Source: Paracoccaceae bacterium Fryx2
GTDB taxonomy: Bacteria > Pseudomonadota > Alphaproteobacteria > Rhodobacterales > Rhodobacteraceae
Assembly: GCA_032334235.1 (NCBI GenBank)
Contig: JAVSGI010000005.1
Coordinates: forward strand, 1,054,001-1,118,000
DNA: 64,000 bases
Reading direction: 5' to 3'
Part shown: piece by piece, positions 53,978-63,900 of the stretch
How positions within the stretch are numbered: the first letter of the stretch is position 1
How the letters are laid out: each line of letters opens with the position of its first letter
Translations under genes and position numbers: made by a program
The notes under the pieces: model-generated
Told to the model about the DNA's origin: nothing
The model's database searches: none
The model's input: only the letters and a program-made list of their open reading frames with translations

Positions 53978-54874
53978 ATGACCGACACAACCGAAATCAC
54001 CGCCCCGAAGCCGCCCTCCGCCCTGTCGGAGTTCTGGCACTATTTCAGCGAGAACCGCGGCGCGGTGATCGGCCTGTGGGTGTTCGGCCTCTTGGTGCTG
54101 GTGGCGCTGGCCGCCCCGCTGATCGCACCGCACAACCCGACGCTGCAGGCCCGCGACGCGCTGCTGCTGCCGCCGTTCTGGGCCGAAGGCGGGCGGGTGG
54201 AATACCTGCTTGGCACCGATGCCATCGGGCGGGACATGCTGTCCCGGCTGATCTACGGCGCGCGCTTCTCGCTGTTCATCGGGCTGGTGGTGGTCACCAT
54301 CGCCCTGACCGGCGGCATCGTGATCGGGCTGGTGGCCGGGTTCTTCGGCGGCTGGGTCGATACCGTCATCATGCGGGTGATGGACGTGATCCTCGCCTTC
54401 CCGTCGCTTCTGCTGGCGCTGGTGCTGGTGGCCATCCTCGGCCCCGGCCTGACCAACGCGATGATCGCCATCGCGCTGGTGTTGCAGCCGCATTTCGCCC
54501 GGCTGACGCGCGCCTCGGTGATGGGCGAGCTTGGCCGCGAATATGTCATGGCGGCGCGGGTGGCGGGGGCGGGCCGGTTGCGGCTGATGTTCCGCACCAT
54601 CCTGCCCAACTGCCTTGCCCCGTTGATCGTGCAGGGCACCCTGTCGTTCTCCAGCGCGATCCTCGACGCGGCAGCCCTGGGTTTCCTCGGGATGGGCGCG
54701 CAGCCCCCCACGCCGGAATGGGGCACCATGCTGGCCGAGGCGCGCGAGTTCATCCTGCGCGCCTGGTGGGTCGTCACCTTCCCCGGCCTTGCCATCCTGA
54801 TCACCGTGCTGGCGATCAACCTGGTGGGCGACGGGTTGCGCGACGCGCTCGACCCCAAGCTGAAGCGGAGCTGA
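53978..54874 (+). CDS. dppC: Dipeptide ABC transporter permease DppC
   Basis: This is the second channel subunit, 298 residues. It has the OppC-type N-terminal cytoplasmic part and first helix (ALSEFWHYFSENRGAVIGLW), YLLGTDAIGRDMLSRLIYG, the EAA loop EYVMAARVAGAGRLRLMFRTI and the ending NLVGDGLRDALDPKLKRS. Neighbour spacing is 7 nt upstream and 1 nt to dppD. Confidence 0.95.
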   Translation: MTDTTEITAPKPPSALSEFWHYFSENRGAVIGLWVFGLLVLVALAAPLIAPHNPTLQARDALLLPPFWAEGGRVEYLLGTDAIGRDMLSRLIYGARFSLFIGLVVVTIALTGGIVIGLVAGFFGGWVDTVIMRVMDVILAFPSLLLALVLVAILGPGLTNAMIAIALVLQPHFARLTRASVMGELGREYVMAARVAGAGRLRLMFRTILPNCLAPLIVQGTLSFSSAILDAAALGFLGMGAQPPTPEWGTMLAEAREFILRAWWVVTFPGLAILITVLAINLVGDGLRDALDPKLKRS

Positions 54875-54875
54875 C

Positions 54876-55775
54876 ATGGCCCTTCTGGAAATCCGCAACC
54901 TCTGCGTCACCTTCGACACCTCTGGCGGCCCGTTCCGCGCGGTGGACGGCATCGACCTGAACGTCTCGTCGCGCGAGGTGCTGGCGATCGTGGGCGAAAG
55001 CGGCTCGGGCAAGTCGGTGGCGATGCTGGCGACCATGGGCCTGCTGCCCGCCACCGCCACCGTCACCGCCGATGCGATGACCTTCGACGGCCGCGACCTG
55101 CTGACCATGCCCGCGGCCGAGAAACGCAGCATCATCGGCCGCGAAATCTCGATGATCTTCCAGGAACCGATGGCCAGCCTGAACCCCTGCTTCACCGTCG
55201 GCTTCCAGCTTGAGGAAGTGCTGCGCATCCACATGAACATGGGCCGCGCCGAACGCCGGGCGCGCGCGGTCGAACTGTTCAAGGCGGTCGGCATCCCCGA
55301 CCCCGAGTCGCGGCTTGCCTCCTTCCCGCACCAGATGTCGGGCGGCCAGTGCCAGCGCGTGATGATCGCCATCGCCATCGCCTGCAACCCCAAGCTGCTG
55401 ATCGCCGACGAGCCGACCACCGCGCTTGACGTGACGATCCAGAAGCAGATCCTCGACCTGCTGATGAACCTGCAGGAACGCTTCGGCATGGCGCTGATCA
55501 TGATCACGCACGACATGGGCGTAGTGGCTGAAACCGCCGACCGGGTGGTGGTGCAATACAAGGGCCGCAAGATGGAAGAAGCCGCCGTGCTCGACCTGTT
55601 CGAGTCGCCGCAGAACCCCTACACCCGCGCCCTGCTCTCGGCCCTGCCCGAGAATGCCAAGGGCGACCGCCTGCCCACCGTGGCCGATTTCATGCGCGAC
55701 CTTGATGCGCAGGCCGGGGATACGAAGGCGGGGGATAAGAAGGCCGGGGCCGCGCAGGCCGGGGCCGCCCGATGA
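54876..55775 (+). CDS. dppD: Dipeptide ABC transporter ATPase DppD
   Basis: DppD is the first ATPase of the transporter, 299 residues. It has Walker A GESGSGKSVAM, the signature MSGGQCQRVMIA, Walker B LLIADEPTTALD and the H-loop ITHDMGV. The C-terminal tail ends in a short run of D-T-K-A-G-like repeats (about 280-299), a low-complexity end not usual for the family. Its last bases overlap dppF (ATGA). Confidence 0.94.
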   Translation: MALLEIRNLCVTFDTSGGPFRAVDGIDLNVSSREVLAIVGESGSGKSVAMLATMGLLPATATVTADAMTFDGRDLLTMPAAEKRSIIGREISMIFQEPMASLNPCFTVGFQLEEVLRIHMNMGRAERRARAVELFKAVGIPDPESRLASFPHQMSGGQCQRVMIAIAIACNPKLLIADEPTTALDVTIQKQILDLLMNLQERFGMALIMITHDMGVVAETADRVVVQYKGRKMEEAAVLDLFESPQNPYTRALLSALPENAKGDRLPTVADFMRDLDAQAGDTKAGDKKAGAAQAGAAR

Positions 55776-56611
55776 CCCCGGTTCTGGAAGGCCGCAACAT
55801 CACCCGCGACTATGCAAGCGGCGGCGGCCTGTTCGGCCGGGCAAAGACGGTGCGCGCGCTGAAGGGCGTCAGCTTCTCGGTCGCGCGCGGCAAGACGCTT
55901 GCCATCGTCGGTGAAAGCGGCTGCGGCAAGTCCACCCTCGCCCGCATCATCACCCTGATCGACCCGGCCACCAGCGGCGAGTTGCTGCTCGACGGGCAGG
56001 CCATCGCGATCGGCAAGGGCTCGCTGCCGCGCGAGGTGCGGCGCAAGGTGCAGATCGTGTTCCAGAACCCCTACGGCTCGCTGAACCCGCGCCAGAAGGT
56101 CGGTGACATGCTGATGGAACAGCTGATGCTGAACACCGACCACACGCCTGCCGAACGGCGCGATCTGTCGATGCAGATGCTGGCCAAGGTCAACCTGCTG
56201 CCCGAACATTTCAACCGCTACCCGCACATGTTTTCCGGCGGCCAGCGCCAACGGCTGGCCATCGCCCGCGCGCTGATGGTCAACCCGAAACTGCTGGTGC
56301 TGGATGAACCCGTTTCGGCGCTTGACCTGTCGGTGCAGGCGCAGGTGCTCAACCTGCTGGCCGATCTTCAGGACGAGTTCGACCTGACCTATGTCTTCAT
56401 CAGCCACGACCTGTCGGTGGTGCGCTACATCGCCGACGAGGTGATGGTGATGTATATGGGCGAGGTGGTCGAGGCGGGCACGCGTGACGCCGTGTTCACC
56501 GACCCGCAGCACGCCTATACCCGCACCCTGTTCGCCGCCACGCCGCAATCGGATGTCGCCAGCATCCGCGCCCGGGTCGAACGCCGCCGCGCCGCGAACG
56601 CCGCCCGCTGA
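55772..56611 (+). CDS. dppF: Dipeptide ABC transporter ATPase DppF
   Basis: DppF is the second ATPase, 279 residues, pairing with DppD. It has Walker A GESGCGKSTLAR, the signature FSGGQRQRLAIARAL, Walker B LLVLDEPVSALDLS and the H-loop ISHDLSV. It ends with the family C-terminal extension. Its start overlaps dppD by 4 nt, and the peptidase gene follows after 8 nt, so it is within the same operon. Confidence 0.94.
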   Translation: MTPVLEGRNITRDYASGGGLFGRAKTVRALKGVSFSVARGKTLAIVGESGCGKSTLARIITLIDPATSGELLLDGQAIAIGKGSLPREVRRKVQIVFQNPYGSLNPRQKVGDMLMEQLMLNTDHTPAERRDLSMQMLAKVNLLPEHFNRYPHMFSGGQRQRLAIARALMVNPKLLVLDEPVSALDLSVQAQVLNLLADLQDEFDLTYVFISHDLSVVRYIADEVMVMYMGEVVEAGTRDAVFTDPQHAYTRTLFAATPQSDVASIRARVERRRAANAAR

Positions 56612-56619
56612 GGACCGCC

Positions 56620-57714
56620 ATGATCTTTCACGACCGCCTGACCCGCCTGCGCGCCCGGATGCGCGACACCGGCACCGATCTGGTGGCGGTGGGGCCGACC
56701 TCGAACATGGTCTGGCTTTCGGGCCTTGCCCCGCATGGCGACGAGCGCCCGGTGATGCAGATCGTGACGCAGGGGTTTGCGGGCTTCCTGATGCCTGCCC
56801 TGAACGCCGACAGCCAGCGCCCGGCCACCGACCTGCCGTTCTTCTGCTGGACCGATGACGTCGGCCCCGTGCAGGCGCTGGCCGACCTGCTGGCCGCCGC
56901 CCTGCCCGCAGGCACACCCTGCACCGTCGCGCTCGATGAAACCATGCGCGCCGATTTCGCGCTGCTGCTGCTCGATGCTTTGCCCGTCGCCCGGCGGGGC
57001 TTTCTGGGCGACACGGTGGGCTGGCTCCGCAGCCGCAAGGATGCCGCCGAATATGATCTGCTTAAGATGAACGCCGTGCTGAACGACTCCGCGATGCGCG
57101 CCGGTTTTGCCGCCCTGCGCGACGGCATCACCGAGTCCGAGGTGGCCGCCGCCATCGCCGCCGTCTACACCGCCCACGGCGCGCGGGCCGAGTTTCTCAG
57201 CGTCTGTTTCGGCGGCAACGGCGCCTTCCCGCATCACGCGACCGGCGACACGCGGCTGGCCCCCGGCATGGCCGTGCTGATCGACATCGGCGGGCGCAAG
57301 CAGGGCTATCCCAGCGACATGACCCGCGTTGGCCATTTCGGCCCGGCCCCCGAAGGCTTTGCCGAGGTTCACGCCATCGTCAACCGGGCCGTCGCTGCCG
57401 CCGTCGCCGCCGCCCGCCCCGGCGTGGCGGCCCGCACCGTCGATGCCGCCGCGCGCGATGTGATCACGGCGGCGGGCTATGGCGACCGTTTCCTGCACCG
57501 CACCGGCCACGGCCTTGGCATCGACATCCACGAGGCCCCCTACATCACCGCCACCGCCGACACCGTGCTGGAGGAGGGCATGGTGTTTTCCATCGAGCCC
57601 GGCATCTACCTGACCGGCCGCTTCGGCCTGCGGCTTGAGGAAATCGTGATCCTGCGGGCCGATCACGCCGAGATCCTGTCGGACCTGCCGCGCGATGCCT
57701 TCGCCCAAGGCTGA
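56620..57714 (+). CDS. M24 family Xaa-Pro-type aminopeptidase
   Basis: M24 peptidases split off N-terminal residues next to proline (or related substrates) using two metal ions. The 364-residue product has an N-terminal creatinase-like domain and the pita-bread domain. Ligand segments are VLIDIGGRKQGYPSDMTR (two Asp), HRTGHGLGIDIHE (His), SIEPGIYL (Glu) and RLEEIVIL (Glu). It is the last gene of the dpp operon and probably breaks down imported peptides in the cytoplasm. Its final bases overlap the next gene by 20 nt. Confidence 0.92.
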   Translation: MIFHDRLTRLRARMRDTGTDLVAVGPTSNMVWLSGLAPHGDERPVMQIVTQGFAGFLMPALNADSQRPATDLPFFCWTDDVGPVQALADLLAAALPAGTPCTVALDETMRADFALLLLDALPVARRGFLGDTVGWLRSRKDAAEYDLLKMNAVLNDSAMRAGFAALRDGITESEVAAAIAAVYTAHGARAEFLSVCFGGNGAFPHHATGDTRLAPGMAVLIDIGGRKQGYPSDMTRVGHFGPAPEGFAEVHAIVNRAVAAAVAAARPGVAARTVDAAARDVITAAGYGDRFLHRTGHGLGIDIHEAPYITATADTVLEEGMVFSIEPGIYLTGRFGLRLEEIVILRADHAEILSDLPRDAFAQG

Positions 57715-58363
57715 CCCTTTCGGCCTGCCCGGCATCGCCTGCCACCAAAGGCGCTTCACGGCCGCCGATGCCCTCGCCGCACCCGGCATTACCCTGCCCC
57801 CCAGCGTGCTCGCCGCCGTGCCGCTGCGCCGCGCCGAGTTCCTCGCAGGCCGCCTTTGCGCCGCGCTCGCGCTCCGCGACCTCGGCTGCTCGACGCCCGA
57901 TGACGTGCCCGTCAACCCCGACCGCAGCCCGCGCTGGCCGCCGGGGTTTCTTGGCAGCATCAGCCACAGCGCCGGTCACGCCATCGCCGTGGCCGCCACG
58001 ACCCGCACCCACAGCCTGCTCGGCATCGACCTCGAACCCCTGATGCCCCCCGACGTGGCGCAAGAGGTCGCCCCCGACATCCTCTCGCCCGGCGACGCCG
58101 CCCACTGCCCGCCCGGCCTGCCCTTCGCCGCCTTCGTCACCACCGTCTTTTCCGCCAAAGAGGCGCTCTACAAGGCCATCCACCCCCGGCTTCTCCGGGT
58201 GATCCCGTTCCACGCCGCCCGCCTGACCGCCTTCGGCCCGCACGACCTGCGGCTGGCGCTGGACGAAGACCTGCGCGCCGCCCTCGGCCTTGCGCCCGAC
58301 CTTGGCCTGCGCATCCACCAAGGCGCCACGTCGTGCCTTTGCCTGCTGGCCGCCCCCGCGTGA
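57695..58363 (+). CDS. 4'-phosphopantetheinyl transferase (EntD/Sfp-type)
   Basis: This enzyme attaches the phosphopantetheine arm of CoA to carrier proteins of peptide or polyketide synthases. The 222-residue product has RRAEFLAGRLCAALAL, PRWPPGFLGSISHSAGHAIA, the metal aspartate in LLGIDLEPLM and the signature VFSAKEALYKAIHP, as in EntD-type enzymes. It starts inside the M24 peptidase gene (20-nt overlap), so it may be read through from the dpp operon. No carrier-protein or synthase gene is in the window, so its client is elsewhere. Confidence 0.9.
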   Translation: MPSPKADPFGLPGIACHQRRFTAADALAAPGITLPPSVLAAVPLRRAEFLAGRLCAALALRDLGCSTPDDVPVNPDRSPRWPPGFLGSISHSAGHAIAVAATTRTHSLLGIDLEPLMPPDVAQEVAPDILSPGDAAHCPPGLPFAAFVTTVFSAKEALYKAIHPRLLRVIPFHAARLTAFGPHDLRLALDEDLRAALGLAPDLGLRIHQGATSCLCLLAAPA

Positions 58364-58406
58364 CCGTCCCAACCGACCGAGACCGGACAGAACGCCCCGA
58401 AGCCCC

Positions 58407-58444
58407 GTGCATCAATGCACAGAAGCTGTGCCGCGCCTTACAAT
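58407..58444 (+). promoter_or_regulatory. Promoter with overlapping operator upstream of the Old Yellow Enzyme gene
   Basis: TGCACA (58416-58421) and TACAAT (58439-58444) are 17 nt apart, a good promoter match. The inverted repeat GTGCAT-CA-ATGCAC (58407-58420) overlaps the -35, as expected for a repressor site. OYE genes are often controlled by electrophile-sensing repressors, but no regulator gene is adjacent here. Confidence 0.45.
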
Positions 58445-58526
58445 CTGGACGAAACGGTTTAAGTCAAATCCAAGCGCTCGGTCTGCCCCGCAGACCGCCC
58501 GAATGATTCAAACCGAAGGACTGCCC

Positions 58527-59624
58527 ATGTCAACCCAGCCGCTGTTCACCCCGATCACCGTCGGTGCGATGCACCTTGCCAACCGCGTCGCCATGGCGCC
58601 GCTGACCCGCAACCGCGCCAACCCGGAAGATGACACGCCGACCGATCTGCATGTCGAATACTACAGCCAGCGCGCCGGTGCCGGGCTGATCATCACCGAG
58701 GCCGCCCAGATCTCGCCCGAGGCCAAGGGCTATGCCTGGACCCCGGGCATATACTCCCCCGCGCAGATCGCGGGCTGGAAGAAGGTGACCGACGCGGTCC
58801 ACGCCAAGGGCGGCAAGATCGTGATCCAGCTCTGGCATGTCGGCCGGGTGTCGCACACCAGCCTGCAACCCGAAGGCCGCGCACCCGTGGCGCCTTCGGC
58901 CATCGCCGCGGCGACCAAGACCTTCGACGGCACCCAGTTCCTTGCGACCTCGCTGCCCCGCGCGCTGGAAACCGCTGAAATCGCCCGCATCGTGGCCGAT
59001 TATGCCCAGGCCACGCGCAACGCCCGCGAGGCCGGTTTCGACGGCGTCGAGATCCACGCCGCCAACGGCTACCTGATCGACCAGTTCCTGCACGCCGGGT
59101 CCAACACCCGCACCGACGCCTATGGCGGCAGCATCGAGAACCGCGCCCGCCTGCTGGCCGAGGTCATCGCCGCCAGCGTCGCCGCCTGGGATGCGGGCCA
59201 TGTCGGCATCCGCCTCAGCCCGTTCTCGGGGGCTAACGGGGTTTCCGACAGCGACCCGATGGCGCTGTTCAGCCATGCCGTCGATCTGGTGAACGCGGCG
59301 GGGCTGGCCTACCTGCACATGGTCGAGGGCCAGACCGGCGGCAGCCGCGATCTGGCGCCGGGGCATGACATCGGCGCGCTGCGGGCCCGGTTCAGCGGGG
59401 TCTATATCGCCAACAACGGCTATACCCGTGAAATGGCGCTTGCCGCCGTGGCCGAGGGCCGCGCCGACATGGTGGCATTCGGCAAGCCCTACATCGCCAA
59501 CCCCGATCTGGCCGAGCGCCTGAAGGCCGATGTGCCGCTGAACGCGCTCGACACCACGACGATGTATGGCGGCGGGGCCAAGGGCTACACCGACTATCCC
59601 GCGATGGAAACGACGGCTGCGTAA
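58527..59624 (+). CDS. Old Yellow Enzyme family ene-reductase (NemA/alkene reductase)
   Basis: This FMN enzyme reduces activated C=C bonds and nitro compounds with NAD(P)H. The 365-residue product has the FMN/substrate segments FTPITVGAMHLANRVAMAPL and QLWHVGRVSH, the catalytic pair in DGVEIHAANGYLIDQFL, SIENRARLL and late FGKPYIANPDL. The start at 58527 is preferred over the long open frame upstream because it begins with LFTPITVG as in the family. It has its own promoter-operator. The natural substrate is unknown. Confidence 0.92.
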   Translation: MSTQPLFTPITVGAMHLANRVAMAPLTRNRANPEDDTPTDLHVEYYSQRAGAGLIITEAAQISPEAKGYAWTPGIYSPAQIAGWKKVTDAVHAKGGKIVIQLWHVGRVSHTSLQPEGRAPVAPSAIAAATKTFDGTQFLATSLPRALETAEIARIVADYAQATRNAREAGFDGVEIHAANGYLIDQFLHAGSNTRTDAYGGSIENRARLLAEVIAASVAAWDAGHVGIRLSPFSGANGVSDSDPMALFSHAVDLVNAAGLAYLHMVEGQTGGSRDLAPGHDIGALRARFSGVYIANNGYTREMALAAVAEGRADMVAFGKPYIANPDLAERLKADVPLNALDTTTMYGGGAKGYTDYPAMETTAA

Positions 59625-59648
59625 CGCCTGAACCGAAGCCGCGAAACC

Positions 59649-60899
59649 CTACCCGAACTTCGCGCGGGCATCGAGCGCAAGCCCGGTGCCCACGCTGCCC
59701 AGAAGGTCGCCGGTGGCAACCGCCACCCCCGGCAGCACCGCCGCCACCGCGCCATGCAGCACCGGCAGGCTGCTGGAGCCGCCGGTCATGAACACCGTCC
59801 CGATCTGGTCGGCCCGCACCCCGGCCTGCGCCAGCACGGCGCGCAGGGTCGCTGCGATACGCTCCACCGGCACGGCCACCGCCGCCTCGAAACCCTGACG
59901 GGTCGCGCGCAGGTCCGCCCCGCCGGTCAGGTCCGCCACCGCAATCCGCGCCTCGCCCGCATCCGAAAGCGCAATCTTCGCGGCCTCCACCGCCATCGCC
60001 AGCGCATGACCCGCACGCTTTTCCACCACCCGGATCATCCGGTCCAGCGCCACCGGCTTTTCGGCAATCTGGCGCAACGCCTTCAGGTCCGACAGGCTGC
60101 GCTGGGTGTAAAGCGCGTTGATGCGGTGCCAGGTGGCAAGGTCGAGCCAGTAGTGCTTCGGCATCAGCCCCTTGCCGTCCGCCGTCCGCGTGCCGAACCC
60201 CAGTTGCGGCATGACGCGGGCAAGGCTCAGCAGCCGGTCGAAATCGGTGCCGCCGACCCGGATGCCGTCATTGGCCAGAATGTCGGCCGTCCGGTCAGCG
60301 CGCCGTGCCCGGTCGGGCGAGACGCGCACGATGGAAAAATCCGACGTGCCGCCGCCGATATCGACAATCAGCACCAGTTCCTCGGCGGCCACCCCCTGTT
60401 CGTAATGCAGCGCCGCCGCGATCGGTTCGTATTGAAACGCCACGGTGCGGAAACCCTGCGCCCGGGCGATGCCTTCCAGCACATCCTGCGCCGCCCGGTC
60501 GCCTGCCGCATCGTCCTCGACGAAATGCACCGGGCGGCCCAGCACCACCTGATCGACGCCCGCCGCCGCGGAGTCGAGCCGCGCCTTCAGATGCCCGAAG
60601 AACCGCCCCAGAATCTCGGTGAAGGCCAGCGCGCGGTTGCCGACGCGGGTTTTCTCGTGGATCAGCGCAGACCCCAGCGCGCTTTTCAGCCCGCGCATCA
60701 GCCGCCCGTCGTCGCCCTCGGCGTAAGCCCGGATCGCCTCCCGCCCGAATTGCGGCGCGCCGCCATCGGCCTCCCAGAACACCGCGCTTGGCAGGGTGAC
60801 GTGATCGCCCTCCAGCGCCACCAGCCGCGCGCCGGCCGCGTCGGCCAGCGCCAGCGTCGAATTCGACGTGCCGAAATCTATCCCGCAGTAGGGTTGCAT
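59649..60899 (-). CDS. Hsp70-like (YegD-type) ATPase domain protein
   Basis: The 416-residue product is an Hsp70-family ATPase domain without the C-terminal substrate-binding domain of DnaK. Actin-fold phosphate motifs are CGIDFGTSNSTLA at the N-terminus, LIVDIGGGTSDFSIV and VFMTGGSSSLPVLHGAV. It belongs with YegD-like proteins of unknown role. It converges on the OYE gene and sits 64 nt downstream of the RND efflux gene on the same strand, so it may share that transcript. Confidence 0.87.
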   Translation of the reverse strand: MQPYCGIDFGTSNSTLALADAAGARLVALEGDHVTLPSAVFWEADGGAPQFGREAIRAYAEGDDGRLMRGLKSALGSALIHEKTRVGNRALAFTEILGRFFGHLKARLDSAAAGVDQVVLGRPVHFVEDDAAGDRAAQDVLEGIARAQGFRTVAFQYEPIAAALHYEQGVAAEELVLIVDIGGGTSDFSIVRVSPDRARRADRTADILANDGIRVGGTDFDRLLSLARVMPQLGFGTRTADGKGLMPKHYWLDLATWHRINALYTQRSLSDLKALRQIAEKPVALDRMIRVVEKRAGHALAMAVEAAKIALSDAGEARIAVADLTGGADLRATRQGFEAAVAVPVERIAATLRAVLAQAGVRADQIGTVFMTGGSSSLPVLHGAVAAVLPGVAVATGDLLGSVGTGLALDARAKFG

Positions 60900-60963
60900 C
60901 GGGGCTCCGGGGTTGCAGGCAGGGCCGACCCGGATAGGCGCAAGCGGCGGCGGTGTAAAGCCG

Positions 60964-63900
60964 CTATTCGGCGGGGGTCTGCGCGCGCATCACCCGCGCC
61001 GCCTCGCCCAGTTCGCGGTGCAGCAGCGCCGCCTCCTCGGCCTTGGGCTTCGACAGCTCCGCCAGCAGCAGATAGGCCACCGGCGTCAGGTAAAGCGTAG
61101 CCACCGTCGCCAGCCCCAGACCGCCGACGATGATCCAGCCCAGCACCGCCCGCGCCTCGGCCCCCGCACCGAAGGCCAGCACCAGCGGCAGCCCGCCCAG
61201 CACGGTTGCGACCATCGTCATCATCACCGGCCGCAGCCGGATGACCGAGGCGCTTTCGATCGCCTGCCGCACCGTCGCGCCGCCATCACGCAACTGGTTG
61301 GCGAATTCGACGATCAGAATCCCGTTCTTGGCCATGATGCCCACCAGCAGCACCAGCCCGATCTGCGAATAGACGTTCAGGCTGCCCCCGGTCATCACCA
61401 TCGCGAACACGGCGCAGGCCAGCCCCAGCGGCACCGTCGCCATCACGATCACCGCCGACACGAAGCTTTCGAACTGCGCCGCCAGCACCAGAAACACCAC
61501 CAGAATCGCAAAGCCGAAGGTCAGCAGCAGGCCCGACGAGGTTTCCCCCAGCGTCGCCGCCTCGGCCATCGGCACGATGCGGCTGCCGGGCGGCAGGATG
61601 TCGGCCGCCAGCGCCTGCACCTGCACCAGTGCATCGCCCAGCGCCAGATCGGGTGTCAGACCCGCGGTGACCGGAACCGAGCGCATCTGCGCCTCGCGCC
61701 CCAGTTCAGGGGCCACCGCACGTTCTGTCAGGGTGACGAAGGTGGAAATCGGCACCATCTGCGGCCCGGCGGCCGATCCGGCACCGGCCTGCACGAAGAT
61801 CCGCTCCAGATCGCCGGGGTCGTTCACCGGGTCGCTGGTCGAAACCATCTTGATGTCATAGCTGCTGTCGTCCAGGAACACCGTGCCGACGGTGCGCCCG
61901 TCCAGCACCGCCTGCAACGCCTCGCCCAGCCCGTCGATGTTCACACCAAGATCCGAGGCCCGCGCCCGGTCCACCTCGATGAAAAGCTGCGGCTGCGTCG
62001 TGTCATAGCCCAGCCGCACCTGACCGAAGGCCGGGTTCTTCTCCATCTCGGCCACCAGCGTCCGCGCGCTTTCGGCCAGCCCGTCGTAATCGTCGCCCAC
62101 CACCGCAAGGCTCAGCCCCTGCCCCGCACCGCGGATGCCCAGCGAGTTGGACTGGATGGCAAAGGCCCGGATGCCGATCACGCCGCGCAGCTTTTCGTTG
62201 ATCTCGGCCACGATCTCCTGCTGGCTGCGGCTGCGGTCGGCCCAGTCGGCAAGGCTCAGCACCATGAAGCCGCGATTGTCCGACCCGCCCTGCCCTGCGA
62301 TGGCAAAGACATTGGCAATCTCGCCCGAGGCGCGCAGCGGTTCCAGCAGCGCCTCGATCTCGCGCATCTTGGCGTCGGTATAGTCGAGCGCCACGCCCTG
62401 CGGCGCCTGCACGCTCAGCATCGCCAGCGCGCGGTCCTCGGACGGGGTCAGTTCCTGCCGCAGCGTGGTGAACAGCATCCCCGCCGTCAGCGCGAACAGC
62501 ACCGCCAGCGCCACCACCACCATCGGCGCCTCCAGCGCGGCGTGCAGGGTGCGCGCGTAAAGCCGGGCCAGCCGGTTGCCGACCCAGGTGACCGGCCCGC
62601 GCGCCGGAGCCGCCACATCCACCGGGCGCAGCAGGCGGCTGGCCAGCACCGGGCACAGCGTCAGCGCGGTGATCGACGACAAGAGCACCGCCATCGCCAG
62701 CGTGAAGCCGAACTCGCGGAACAGCCCGCCCGTCTGCCCCGGCAGGAACGACAGCGGAATGAACACCGCCGCCAGCGTCGTGGTGGTGGCGATCACCGCA
62801 AAGAACACCTGCTGCGTGCCCAGCACCGCCGCCGCCCGCGCGCCCATGCCTTCCGACCGCCGCCGCACGATGTTTTCCAGCACCACGATGGCATCATCGA
62901 CCACCATCCCGGTCGCCAGCACCAGCGCCAGCAGCGTCAGGATGTTGATCGAGAACCCCACCAGCCAGATCGCGGCCAGCGTGCCGACCAGCGCCACCGG
63001 CATGGCAATGGCCGGAATCAGCGTCGCCCGCACGTCGCGCAGGAACAGATACATCACCGCCGTCACGATCAGCACCGAAAACACCAGCGCGATCTCCACC
63101 TCGTGAATTGCGCCGTTGATGAAGGTCGCGGTGTCGCTGGTGATGAAGATCCGCACGTCGGGCGGCAGGATCGCCTGCACCTCGGCCACGATCTTCGTGA
63201 CCGCGGCCGAGATGTCCAGCGTGTTGCTCTGCGCCTGCCGGATGATGCCCAGCCCGATGCCGGTCTGCCCGTTGGCCCGCAGGATCGACGCCCCCGGTTC
63301 CGGCCCCAGCGTCACCTGCGCCACGTCGCCCAGCCGCACGCTGGCCGCCACCTCCAGCGCCTCGAACTGCGCGGCGGTGGTGACGGCGGCGGTGGTGCGG
63401 ACCAGAATGCTCTGGCGGTCGGAACTCAGCGCCCCGGCCGGGGCGTCGAAGGCCACGTTGCGCAGGCTGTTGCGCAGGTCGGCCAGCGTCAGGCCGCGGC
63501 TGGCAAGCTGCATCTGGTCGATGTCGACGCGGAACACCTGCTCGCGGTCACCGAATATCTGGATGTCGGCCACGCCGGGGGCCGACAGCAGCCGGTCCTC
63601 GACCAGATCCTCGACCAGCAGCGTCAGTTCCTGCGACGAACGGGTGGCCGAGGTCATGGCAATGCGCAGCACGGCTTCGGCATTGGCGTCGGCCTTGACG
63701 ATGCGCGGGGTGTCGGCATCATCCGGCAGGCTGTTGGCAATCCGCGCGATGGCGTCGCGCATGTCGGTCGCGGCCACGTCCAGATCGACGCTGTCGCTGA
63801 ACTCCACCGTCACCCGGCTGCTGCCGAAGCGCGACGAGGACGAAATCTCCTTGACCCCCGCCACCCGCCCTGCCGCCCCCTCGATCACCGCCGTGATCTC

